A stretch of DNA of 45,631 nt from assembly GCA_017520105.1 (NCBI GenBank), contig JAFWRL010000003.1:1-45631 (forward strand), in the 5' to 3' direction. Origin of the DNA: Fibrobacter sp. (lineage in GTDB: Bacteria; Fibrobacterota; Fibrobacteria; Fibrobacterales; Fibrobacteraceae). The position numbers were made by a program, and so were the translations under genes. The notes beneath the pieces were generated by a model, which saw nothing but the letters and a program-made list of their open reading frames with translations, ran no database searches and had not been told where the DNA came from. Shown in pieces: positions 32,163 through 40,121 of the stretch. Every line of letters begins with the position of its first letter. Position 1 is the first letter of the stretch.

Positions 32163-33617
32163 ATGTCTTTACAGCAGGAAATTCTGAATGGCGAGAGTCG
32201 CACCCTGGAATACAAGGTGGAGCTGCCCGAAGATTCCGAAAAATGGGTCAAGTCTATCGTCGCCTTTGCGAATGGGGCGGGCGGCAAATTTGTTGTTGGC
32301 GTGAATAATCGTCGCGAGTTTATTGGCATCCCTAAAAAGGCCGACTTGTTCGAACTCAAGGATAGTATTGCCGATAAGATTTCGCAGATGTGCGTACCGC
32401 AGATAATGTTCGACATTACGGCGGAGATTGTTGAGGGCGCGCAGCTCCTGATAGTGCAGGTTTTCCCTGGAATGGCAACGCCATATTATATAAAATCACA
32501 GGGGAAAGAAAACGGAACGTATATTCGCCTTGGTGCCACTACTCGTAACGCTGATTTGGCTGCGCTTTCGGAGCTTGAAAATCGCGGGAGAAACATTTCT
32601 TACGATGGACTCCCGTATCGTTCGCTCAAGGTGACCGATGCCGATATAGCATTTCTTTGCAAGGACTTTTCAAAAAGGGCCAAGCGAAAAATTACAAAAG
32701 CGGATTTAGAAAACTTGCATCTTCTGACAGGTCGTTCGCATGACAAGGCGACGAATGCTCTGGCGATTCTTTTAGGTAAGCATGAATATACCTCGCGAAT
32801 TCAGTGTGCTCGGTTCCGTGGAACTATGCGGGCTGATTTTCTAGATAAGAAGGATTATGATGGCCCGCTCTGCAAGCAAATTGACGATGCTTATAAGTTC
32901 GTTCTCAACCACCTGAATATGGCTATCGAAATAAACGGAGTCGTTCATGATGAAAAGTACGAACTCCCGCCGAAAGCTATTCGAGAGCTAATAATCAATG
33001 CTGCAATCCATAGGAATTATCAAATGAATTCCAGTGTGCAGGTGGCGGTATATGATGACCGCGTGGAAATCTCTTCGCCGGGGAGTCTTTATGGAACGCT
33101 GACTCTTGAAGAGGCTTTGAGCGGCCGCTCTTCTATCCGTAACAAGACTCTTGCCCGCACTCTTGAAAAGGTCAACGTGCTTGAGGGCTGGGGCTCCGGT
33201 TTCCAGCGGATTAATACGTTGTGTCAGGAATATGGGGTGGCTCTCCCCGAATTTATTGAAATCGGGGATATGTTCAGAGTGAATTTTTATCGCCACATTA
33301 ACGGCGGAAAAGTGGCGATAAACTCAAAAAGTGGCGATAAAACGGCGGTAAATCCCGAAAATGGCGATAAAAGTGGCGAAAAAGTGGCGATAAACGCTGA
33401 AAACGGCGATAAAAGTGGCGATAAAAAGTCAACAAAATTCAAGAAAATGATTGTCGAATATCTTGCCGAACACGAAGAGGCTCGCTCTCAAGAAATCTCT
33501 GCTTACATCGGTTTGAAGATTTCTCGCACAAAGATTTATCTCTCCGAACTCGTGGAAGAAGGCAAGATTACTCCCAACGGAGCAAATAAGAATAGAACGT
33601 ACTCGTTGAAAAAATGA
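32163..33617 (+). CDS. AlbA_2 (Schlafen-type) / GHKL-like ATPase protein with repeat linker
   Basis: A 484-residue protein of the AlbA_2/RecG-like transcription-factor group. The AlbA_2 domain is at 1-130 (ESRTLEYKVELP, FANGAGGKFVVGVNN). A HATPase_c_4-type domain follows near 260-380 (PPKAIRELIINAAIHRNY, VEISSPGSLYG, GWGSGFQRI). A charged repeat linker (about 380-420: SGDK, VAIN and NGDK units) leads to a C-terminal winged helix (about 425-484) that ends RTYSLKK. Such proteins are thought to bind nucleic acids and act as regulators, or as nucleases in defence contexts. The ATG at 32163 has GAGGA at a good distance; an ATG two codons earlier is too close to it. The stop overlaps the SIR2-like gene start by four bases, so they form a coupled pair. 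Confidence 0.87.
   Translation: MSLQQEILNGESRTLEYKVELPEDSEKWVKSIVAFANGAGGKFVVGVNNRREFIGIPKKADLFELKDSIADKISQMCVPQIMFDITAEIVEGAQLLIVQVFPGMATPYYIKSQGKENGTYIRLGATTRNADLAALSELENRGRNISYDGLPYRSLKVTDADIAFLCKDFSKRAKRKITKADLENLHLLTGRSHDKATNALAILLGKHEYTSRIQCARFRGTMRADFLDKKDYDGPLCKQIDDAYKFVLNHLNMAIEINGVVHDEKYELPPKAIRELIINAAIHRNYQMNSSVQVAVYDDRVEISSPGSLYGTLTLEEALSGRSSIRNKTLARTLEKVNVLEGWGSGFQRINTLCQEYGVALPEFIEIGDMFRVNFYRHINGGKVAINSKSGDKTAVNPENGDKSGEKVAINAENGDKSGDKKSTKFKKMIVEYLAEHEEARSQEISAYIGLKISRTKIYLSELVEEGKITPNGANKNRTYSLKK
33308..33430 (+). repeat. Degenerate 11-12 bp repeat encoding the linker of the AlbA_2 protein
   Basis: The core (A/G)(T/C)GGCGATAAA occurs at about 33312, 33331, 33361, 33384, 33405 and 33415, with a variant GTGGCGAAAAA at 33373. 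The same DNA core is read in two frames: AGT GGC GAT AAA gives SGDK, while GTG GCG ATA AAC gives VAIN. Confidence 0.8.
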
Positions 33618-34783
33618 TGTCAGATGTTTTTATTATAGGTGCCGGTTGCAGTGTCCCGTATGGATTCCCCACGGGCGTTATGCTGATGCAGAAGTTGAAG
33701 AATTTTGACTATGGAGAAAAATTACCTAGAAACGACGAATATCCTATTGGTGATTTGTTTCTAGTTAATTTATATCAAGAACGTTTTGGTTATTCAATCG
33801 CTAATAATATAGGACTACACGGAAGTAAATACGCGTGGTCCTTACCGTCCACGAAAGATGAAGATCTCTACAATCAATTGATGGATGAAATTGTTCTTCC
33901 GTTTTCTCAAAGTATTCGCCATTCAATGATGGTTTCTACGGATGAATTTTTGAAGAATCGCTTAGGTCAAAAACAAAACGAACAAGCTGATTTCGGAAAA
34001 CGCCTGATTGCATATGAAATTTTGAAGGCAGAACAAGCGTCAAGGCTTGGCAACATCGATTGGATACAGCATTTGCTTTCTCGGATAGACCAGCAATCCA
34101 ACTGGGAAGAAATCCTGAAACAAACGGTGTTTCTTACCTTTAATTATGACCGTGTTTTAGAATATTGCATCTTCTTGTATTTGACATCGGATAAACAATA
34201 TACAGATGCTGACGCTCATGCCTTCATAAAAGAAATGCAAATATTTCATGTCAATGGTTTTATCGGCCCTCTTGACAAAATTCCCTTTGGCTGTGTTGAA
34301 AATGGCAAGTATCAAGAAATTGCCAAGGGTATGGAAACTGTCTGGGAAAAACGCAAGAATCGCGATGAATCCGAAAAAGAAAAGTATCAAGGATTCCTGA
34401 AAAATGCGGAGCGAGTCTATTTCTTGGGATTCTCTTATATTCCAGATAATCTTGAATCTATAGGGATTCCTCGTGGTGCTGAGATTATTCGAAACGCAAA
34501 AGTCTATGCAACGGCCATGGGCTTGTCTTCTCAGAACCGTCTAAGGATTTCGACGTATTTGGATCTCATGGACTTTGAAAAAAGAAATGAACCTGAACCA
34601 ATGCCTGAAATAGAAATTCGTCGCACGGGTCTTATGTCGGATGCTTATTATCAGCGGGAATATGAAAAGCAAGAAAGAATAGCGAAGACTCTAGCAAAAT
34701 TAAGACGAGAACACTACGAAAATCGAATCCTCAAAGATGCGAGTGCTGTTGACTTGATTCTTGATTATTATACATTCCAATAA
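33614..34783 (+). CDS. SIR2-like domain protein, putative NAD-consuming effector
   Basis: A 389-residue protein with a SIR2-like Rossmann fold. Residues 5-21 read VFIIGAGCSVPYGFPTG, matching the GAGxS-x-x-G-x-P dinucleotide loop. STDEFLKNR (108-116) matches the S-x-D-x-F-L segment, TFNYDR (175-180) matches the T-x-N-Y-D motif, and IFHVNGFIG (210-218) takes the place of the catalytic H-x-H-G segment with His212. YFLGFSYIPDN (269-279) matches the distal G-Y-S-x-x-D element. Stand-alone SIR2-like proteins in defence systems degrade NAD+ and cause abortive infection. That activity is inferred, since the His region differs from consensus. The C-terminal 70 residues are charged and helical. The first ATG overlaps the AlbA_2 stop; a second ATG follows immediately. 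Confidence 0.8.
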   Translation: MMSDVFIIGAGCSVPYGFPTGVMLMQKLKNFDYGEKLPRNDEYPIGDLFLVNLYQERFGYSIANNIGLHGSKYAWSLPSTKDEDLYNQLMDEIVLPFSQSIRHSMMVSTDEFLKNRLGQKQNEQADFGKRLIAYEILKAEQASRLGNIDWIQHLLSRIDQQSNWEEILKQTVFLTFNYDRVLEYCIFLYLTSDKQYTDADAHAFIKEMQIFHVNGFIGPLDKIPFGCVENGKYQEIAKGMETVWEKRKNRDESEKEKYQGFLKNAERVYFLGFSYIPDNLESIGIPRGAEIIRNAKVYATAMGLSSQNRLRISTYLDLMDFEKRNEPEPMPEIEIRRTGLMSDAYYQREYEKQERIAKTLAKLRREHYENRILKDASAVDLILDYYTFQ

Positions 34784-34914
34784 AAAGGCGAGTATAGCCC
34801 GACCCGGCGAGCCGGGGAACGCCCATAATGGACTTCTTCGTGTTCGACAAAAAACTGATTAATCAGTGATTAAATCGATTAATCACTTTTTCGTTTGGAT
34901 AAAAGTGTCGAAAT
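34784..34914. promoter_or_regulatory. Gap with GC hairpin and TGATTAA palindromes
   Basis: A GC-rich stem (CCCGG 34803-34807 with CCGGG 34812-34816, flanked by GGCG and CGCC) lies just after the SIR2-like gene. Further on, the perfect 12-base palindrome CTGATTAATCAG (34855-34866) abuts GTGATTAA-ATCGA-TTAATCAC (34866-34886), followed by TTTTT. The doubled TGATTAA half-sites look like an operator, though a weak terminator is also possible. Confidence 0.45.
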
Positions 34915-35184
34915 TTGCATAGGTTGACGGAGTGTTCCCGAGTATCTAGATTTAGTAAAGAAGAATTCGAGGCTTATCAGAAGATGCATCACGAAAGATG
35001 GGATCACATAGTCATGGTACCTGGCATATTCAAGGAATTCGCGGACGAAATCAACGCGGAGATAGCCAAGAATGTATCTGATAAGACTCGTGAAATCGCC
35101 AAAAAGATGAAAGCCAGGAACAGACCTATTGACGAAATCGTCGAGGATACGGGCCTTACCAAAGAAGAAGTCGAGGCTCTGTAG
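34915..35184 (+). pseudogene. Remnant of an Rpn/PD-(D/E)xK transposase-family gene
   Basis: An 89-codon open frame without a good start (TTG at 34915; first in-frame ATG at 34984). The sequence FSKEEFEAYQKMHHERWD and the C-terminal IAKKMKARNRPIDEIVEDTGLTKEEVEAL look like the tail of Rpn-type recombination-promoting nucleases, which end with a similar helix pair. The nuclease domain, normally about 200 residues upstream, is absent. The frame is therefore probably a decayed fragment, although a short 66-residue protein from 34984 could still be made. It sits at the outer edge of the accessory region with palindromes in front. Confidence 0.6.
34924..34952 (+). promoter_or_regulatory. Promoter-like pair before the Rpn remnant
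   Basis: TTGACG (34924-34929) and TAGATT (34947-34952) are 17 bases apart. They overlap the 5' end of the open frame at 34915, which would favour the ATG at 34984 as a start if this promoter is real. Confidence 0.3.
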
Positions 35185-35191
35185 TTAAAGT

Positions 35192-35214
35192 AAGGGCCGA
35201 TTTGCCCCTTTTTT
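35192..35214 (+). terminator. Terminator after the Rpn remnant
   Basis: AAGGG (35192-35196) and CCCTT (35206-35210) pair around a 9-base loop and run into TTTTTT. It closes the accessory region before the next gene. Confidence 0.5.
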
Positions 35215-35280
35215 GCGTCAAGTGCCCATATTCTTCCGTTTTTGGTTCCCCGTCCCGTATCTATTTTGTAAATTATAGCC

Positions 35281-38200
35281 ATGAAGTTAAATGCTACGAT
35301 TCTTGCATTGTTTTTAGGCGTGTTCTCTTTGGCGCATGCCGTGGATACGTTGGATGTGTATGTGCTGCGCGTGCAGTTCAAGAAGGAGTCCCCGGACAAT
35401 TCGCTTACGACGGGAAACGGCTGGTTCGATTCCGATACATCGAGTTTCAATTTGGACCCGGTTGGAAAGCGTGGCAGTATTCCGTACTGGAAAAAGCATC
35501 TTGAGTTTGCGAACGCTTATTACAAGGCGGTTAGCGGTGGCGAGCTTTTCATCAAGGTGAATGTGTTCCCAAAGAACGGGACGGCTTATGAGCTGGACAA
35601 GCCGATTATTGACTACAATCGCACGCAGAAGTTGAAGGGCGAAAAGACGGCCGAGTACGATTCGGCACGCAGTTGCGATTACTTGCGTTTTGTCTATGAT
35701 GCGGTGATGAAGGCGCATGAATCTGACGATTCTCCTTTTAAGGTGGCTCTTTCGAAGTCTTCGAATACGAAGCGTGCGTTCATGATTGCGCATGCGGGGG
35801 CGAGCAGCTTGCTTGATGGCGGCAGCATGGGGACGAAGGGCGCCAATACGCCGGGCGATTTTCTGGATGTCTATATTTCGCGCAATGAATGGGCTTACTT
35901 GCCGGATACGTTGCCGGGTGTCGTGATTGCGGATGACTCGTTGAATAACGGTCTTGTGCTGAAGGGGGCTACGATTGACACGCTCCGTTCGATTATGGTG
36001 GTGAGCGAAACGGCTTCGCAGGATGGTCTCAACTGGGGTATCAACGGTATCGTGGTGAATCAGATTGGGCGTGAACTTGGGATGCCCAACACGTTCGATG
36101 TTGCGAAAGGCATATCGCGTCTGGGTTATTATGACATGATGGACTTTGCGGGCTACAATGCGGGTAACGGGTTCTTCCCGGTGCTGCCGGCGGCTTGGGA
36201 ACGCGCCTACATGGGATGGTCGAAGGTCAAGGAAGTGCGACCCACGGCGGGGCATCCGGTGACGGTGGATATTGCGGCGGCGGGTAGCGGACTTGGGACG
36301 GAGATTGTGAAGGTCCCCTTGAATGCGAGCGAATACATCTTGATTGAAAACCGTCAGCGCAGTTGGAACAAGGACGGGACGGTGGATGTGATTCTCGGCG
36401 AGGCTTTGCAGAACGACGAGACTACGGAAAAGACGGTCCCTGTGGATAGTCTCTATACGGTATTCGAGGATAGTATCTGTGTCAAGGGCAAGTGCGAACG
36501 CAACAAGAAGAAGGCGAAGGGGCTTGTGCTTGGCGTGAGCAGTTTTGATGCGGGGCTCCCGGCGAGCGGGATTGCCGTGTGGAAGGTGAACGACTGGTAT
36601 TTGCGCGAATCGCTGAAGTACGGGTTTGCAAACCAGTGGGGTGGCGATCTTTATCGCGACCACCAGTTCGGTATTTCGCTTGTGGAATCCGATGGTGTGC
36701 TGAGCATCGGCAAGACGTTCAAGAACGCGATTGGCGAGGACACTTACGATTACGGCAGCGGCACGGACTTGATCCCGCATTTGCGTTATGCTAAGGACAA
36801 GAAGTTCGATACGGTCACGTCGATTTTGCCGACGGGTTATGCGAATACGGCGACGACGCAGGGCGGCTATACAGGTATCAAGATTACTGTGGATATGCCG
36901 AAGGATGCCCGTATCGAAAAGACGGCGAATGCGTTCATGGGCGATAGCGTGAAGAATTTTGCGGCGCTTGTTATCCGCGTGACGATTAGCGTTGATGATG
37001 GAAGTATCGCGAATTCGAAGTTCCCGCGTAACGTGGGGCTTACGGGGGCTGTGCGTGGTGCGGTCTTTGTCGATTACGAAGATGACAAAACGGGCAAGGC
37101 GATTGTGTTTGCTTCCGAAGACGGAACGCTCCAGGCGATGAACGCCCTTGGCGATACGCTCTTCATGGCTGATACGGTGGTGAAACAGAAAACGCTGTCT
37201 CGTGATGGCTCCGAGCAGGAAGTCCCCTTATATCGCTTGGGCCCGAACTACGGACCGCTTGTCGGGATTGCTAGCAATGGCGAACGTGTCATCAGTTTGC
37301 ATAAGGGCAATCTCGTGATGACTTCGTTCAATAGTGGCATCCCGGAGCAGACGGTCTTGGATTTGAAGAAGAGTGCTAGAGGGCTTCCTGGCATGAATTC
37401 TGCAATCGCTGGCCCAATTATGTACAAGAACGATGTGTATTTTGCTTCGGATTCGACATTGTGGACCGCACGTTGGAATAATGACGGCTATATATCAAGA
37501 ACGTCGATGAGTAAATTGTCAAAGATTGCTCATGTGGACGACATGGCTCTGTGCAAAATTGAAAGTGTCTATAGAGTCAATGGCGACCAGCCTGATTGGG
37601 TCAGCGTTGGCGACGGACATGTCTATGTTCAGGAAATGATTATAGGGGATGGCAAATTTGATTCGACGCCTGCTTATGGAAAAAGCAGAGTCGTCTCAAT
37701 CCCCAATGCCCAAGCCGATGAAAAGTTCCGCGTGGCTTGTACAGACCTGGATCGCGATGGCTCGAATGAAGTGGTTGTGCTGGGTAGCCGTGGAACGATT
37801 GCTGGCTTCAAGATTGTCGAAGGCGGCAATATAAAGATGATGTGGAACCGTGTCTATAAGCGTGGTGCTTCCGGTACAAGCGGTCTCGATGATGAAAATT
37901 CTGGCATCGCGCTCGGCGACGTGAATGGCGACGGATATCCGGAAATCGTGTTCCTCGGAGACAACCTCGTTTATGCACTTGACCGCTTTGGCGTACCGAT
38001 AGATGGATTCCCGGTGACGATTAGCCGCGGTGCACCAATCGTCGGGTTCCACAGTGATCCGCTGCTTGTCGATGTGACGGGCGATAAGATTCCAGAAATT
38101 CTCGTGCCGTCGAGCGATGGGTTAGTTTATGCTTACACGGGCAAGGGCAAGCGCGTCTCGGAACGTTTCCCGATTGCGGCTGGCAGTAGCGAAATGATGG

Positions 38201-38721
38201 ATTCGTTGTCGCAGGCGGTTCCGATGAGCATTTTCGTGACGGATGCGCTCAAGGATTCTAAAGGCCCTGAACTTTATGCGTTCCACAGGAACAGCGTGTC
38301 GGCGTTCCGCCTGGACAAGGCTGCGAACGGTGCAGAAAAAGCCCCTGCAGCATGGTCGCTCCCTGCGGGTAGCAACGAACGCACGGGTTTCTTCGATGCG
38401 TCCAAGCTCGGCGATGTCGAGGTGGCAAAAGCGAAAGATGAAATTTCGGACTTCTTCATCTACCCGAATCCGGTTCGCGGTGGAGATGCGAAGGTGCGCA
38501 TGGAACTGGGTGCAAAGCCGCAGTCTATCAAGCTCGAACTTTACGATATCACGGGATTGTGCGTTTTCAAGACGGATATTCCGGATGGTGTCGCGGGCAT
38601 GAACCAGGCGAATCTCGACTTACACAACCTCGGAAGCGATGTCTATACGGCTCGCTTGAAGGTCAAGTTCGAGAGCGGCAAAACAAAGCAGAAACTTTAT
38701 CGCGTAGGCGTCGTGCGCTAG
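35281..38721 (+). CDS. Large secreted M6-like protein with lost zinc motif, FG-GAP-like repeats and sorting domain
   Basis: A 1146-residue exported protein. Residues 1-20 are a signal peptide (ATILALFLGVFSLAHA). Residues 22-320 follow the layout of M6 peptidases, but at the zinc site the chain reads NQIGRELGMPN (Asn260, Gln261, Arg264) where active members have H-E-x-x-H-x-x-G. The following GYYDMMDFAGYN and AAWERAYMGW match the rest of the fold. Later parts hold FG-GAP/VCBS-like calcium-type repeats (DLDRDGSNEVVVLG, DVNGDGYPEIVFLGD, DVTGDKIPEILVPS). The C-terminus (FFIYPNPVRGGDAKVRM to YRVGVVR) is a type IX secretion sorting domain. It is probably a surface adhesin or binding protein, not a protease. 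No ribosome site precedes the ATG; GTAAATTATAGCC lies directly before it. Confidence 0.87.
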   Translation: MKLNATILALFLGVFSLAHAVDTLDVYVLRVQFKKESPDNSLTTGNGWFDSDTSSFNLDPVGKRGSIPYWKKHLEFANAYYKAVSGGELFIKVNVFPKNGTAYELDKPIIDYNRTQKLKGEKTAEYDSARSCDYLRFVYDAVMKAHESDDSPFKVALSKSSNTKRAFMIAHAGASSLLDGGSMGTKGANTPGDFLDVYISRNEWAYLPDTLPGVVIADDSLNNGLVLKGATIDTLRSIMVVSETASQDGLNWGINGIVVNQIGRELGMPNTFDVAKGISRLGYYDMMDFAGYNAGNGFFPVLPAAWERAYMGWSKVKEVRPTAGHPVTVDIAAAGSGLGTEIVKVPLNASEYILIENRQRSWNKDGTVDVILGEALQNDETTEKTVPVDSLYTVFEDSICVKGKCERNKKKAKGLVLGVSSFDAGLPASGIAVWKVNDWYLRESLKYGFANQWGGDLYRDHQFGISLVESDGVLSIGKTFKNAIGEDTYDYGSGTDLIPHLRYAKDKKFDTVTSILPTGYANTATTQGGYTGIKITVDMPKDARIEKTANAFMGDSVKNFAALVIRVTISVDDGSIANSKFPRNVGLTGAVRGAVFVDYEDDKTGKAIVFASEDGTLQAMNALGDTLFMADTVVKQKTLSRDGSEQEVPLYRLGPNYGPLVGIASNGERVISLHKGNLVMTSFNSGIPEQTVLDLKKSARGLPGMNSAIAGPIMYKNDVYFASDSTLWTARWNNDGYISRTSMSKLSKIAHVDDMALCKIESVYRVNGDQPDWVSVGDGHVYVQEMIIGDGKFDSTPAYGKSRVVSIPNAQADEKFRVACTDLDRDGSNEVVVLGSRGTIAGFKIVEGGNIKMMWNRVYKRGASGTSGLDDENSGIALGDVNGDGYPEIVFLGDNLVYALDRFGVPIDGFPVTISRGAPIVGFHSDPLLVDVTGDKIPEILVPSSDGLVYAYTGKGKRVSERFPIAAGSSEMMDSLSQAVPMSIFVTDALKDSKGPELYAFHRNSVSAFRLDKAANGAEKAPAAWSLPAGSNERTGFFDASKLGDVEVAKAKDEISDFFIYPNPVRGGDAKVRMELGAKPQSIKLELYDITGLCVFKTDIPDGVAGMNQANLDLHNLGSDVYTARLKVKFESGKTKQKLYRVGVVR

Positions 38722-38751
38722 CGGTGGAGTTGATGGCGAAAGGGGCTAATC

Positions 38752-39636
38752 ATGTGGCAAAGACTTTGTTTGTTATGGAGCTTGTCGCTTGCGCTCTTTG
38801 CGCTTGCCGCATGTACGGCCTCCGGTGAAACTGCTGAAGGCCCGGATATTTCGGTTATCGACAATGTTGCTTCGTCCGGTTCCGTTTCAAAGTCGTCTTC
38901 GAGCAATGGCCCAGGCGGGGATTCCTCATCTGTTTTCGATATGCTTGAGTGGAAAAAAATTCCCAATGCGTTTATAACTCGCGGCGTCAACGAGTTTTCC
39001 GTGAATTCGTTTTCTGTTGCGACGACGGAGGTGACGCAGAAACTCTATAAGTTTGTTATGAATTCTCTCCCGAAGCAGTCCAAAATAGGCGATGAACGCG
39101 CTGTTTCCAACGTGAACTGGTATCGCGCAGCCCTCTTTTGCAATGCGTTCTCGAAGCTTGCTGGATTTGACACGGCTTATGTCTATAAGTCCATTGCCGG
39201 TGACTCTACATTGGTCGATTTGACCATCGATTATGCCGCAAAGGCTGTGAGGCTCCCGACTGAAAATGAATGGGAAATCGCGGCTCGCGGGGGCAAGACG
39301 ACGACTTATTATTGGGACACGGATGTCGCTTCCAAATATGCGTATTATGGACAAACTTCTGGCCCCGACGAAGTTGCTCAAAGAATCCCGAACGATTATG
39401 GGCTTTACGATATGGCCGGTAACGTCGCGGAATGGGTCAACGACTGGTATGACGCTTATCCGAAAAAAAAGAGCGACAATTATACCGGGCCCACAAAGGG
39501 GACGTATCGCGTTATCCGCGGCGGTGGCTGGTCGGATAAGGTAAGTGCACTTGCTCCGAAGGAACGTGAAAAGCTCAATCCGGTGCAGTCCAAGGAGACC
39601 ATTGGCTTTAGAGTGGTCTATTCTACCGGATTTTAA
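38752..39636 (+). CDS. SUMF1/FGE-fold lipoprotein
   Basis: A 294-residue lipoprotein with lipobox LAAC (Cys21), a Ser-rich linker (about 40-62) and a formylglycine-generating-enzyme-type (SUMF1) domain. Domain marks are FSVATTEVTQKLYKFVM, VNWYRAALFCNAFSKLAG, VRLPTENEWEIAARGG, DYGLYDMAGNVAEWVNDWY and YRVIRGGGWSDK. The cysteines of true formylglycine-generating enzymes are not at the expected C-terminal positions, so it is unlikely to modify sulfatases. In Fibrobacter such domains are common in surface proteins of unknown role. The ATG has a good ribosome site (GAAAGGGG). It begins 30 bases after the large M6-like gene and may be co-transcribed. Confidence 0.88.
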   Translation: MWQRLCLLWSLSLALFALAACTASGETAEGPDISVIDNVASSGSVSKSSSSNGPGGDSSSVFDMLEWKKIPNAFITRGVNEFSVNSFSVATTEVTQKLYKFVMNSLPKQSKIGDERAVSNVNWYRAALFCNAFSKLAGFDTAYVYKSIAGDSTLVDLTIDYAAKAVRLPTENEWEIAARGGKTTTYYWDTDVASKYAYYGQTSGPDEVAQRIPNDYGLYDMAGNVAEWVNDWYDAYPKKKSDNYTGPTKGTYRVIRGGGWSDKVSALAPKEREKLNPVQSKETIGFRVVYSTGF

Positions 39637-39680
39637 GATTCCGTCCATTTTTCCTGTTTGAAAATTTTTAGATTTTCGGC

Positions 39681-40109
39681 ATGAAGTATGCCTGTGCGCT
39701 ATCCGCATTGCTTTGCGGACTTTTTGTTGCTTGTTCCGAAGAAAAGTCGGAGCCGCTCCCGGATTTGCCGCCTGTGGAAATCCCTGCGACCGTTTTCGGC
39801 TATTATTCCGGACGGTTGCCGTGTGACGACTGCAAGCTGCTCAAGGTCGATATGGACTTGTTCGAAGATGGCAAGGTTCTCGCTGTGCGGACGAAGGTTC
39901 TGGATTCTGTGTCTGTTGATACGCTGCATGGGACATTTGTGTATGCGGATAGTATCGCGAAAATCAGTTTTTCGGATAACGAGGCCCATTGGGTTTTCAA
40001 GCGCGACAAGGTGGGAAATCTCGCCTTTATGAAAGCGGGTGACGTCTATCGCGATGCCGATGGCTTAAAAGCCGTCATGGTGCGTTTCTATAAAAAGATT
40101 AACAAGTAA
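39681..40109 (+). CDS. NlpE-like lipoprotein
   Basis: A 142-residue lipoprotein (lipobox FVAC, Cys18) with an NlpE N-terminal-type domain: FGYYSGRLPCDDCKLLKVDMDLFEDGKV, with the C-x-x-C pair (Cys48 and Cys51), then a beta-rich run GTFVYADSIAKISFSDN. NlpE in E. coli senses outer-membrane lipoprotein and surface stress. Here only the first domain is present. The next gene, a LytTR response regulator, starts 12 bases later, so a shared role in envelope sensing is possible but inferred. No ribosome site is clear before the ATG; an AT-rich promoter-like stretch (TTTTTAGATTTT) lies in front. Confidence 0.82.
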   Translation: MKYACALSALLCGLFVACSEEKSEPLPDLPPVEIPATVFGYYSGRLPCDDCKLLKVDMDLFEDGKVLAVRTKVLDSVSVDTLHGTFVYADSIAKISFSDNEAHWVFKRDKVGNLAFMKAGDVYRDADGLKAVMVRFYKKINK

Positions 40110-40121
40110 GGGGCTGAAAAA

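Noticed and set aside
34828..34869. 13-codon open frame beginning MDFFVFDKK
   Set aside because: Too short, no ribosome site, and it runs into the palindromic operator-like region.
35314..36780. 488-codon - strand open frame opposite the large M6-like gene
   Set aside because: It reflects codon bias of the real gene on the + strand; the composition (many Arg and His) is typical of antisense frames.
38752..39636. Sulfatase-activating enzyme (true formylglycine-generating enzyme)
   Set aside because: The expected active-site cysteines in the C-terminal part are missing and no sulfatase gene is nearby.
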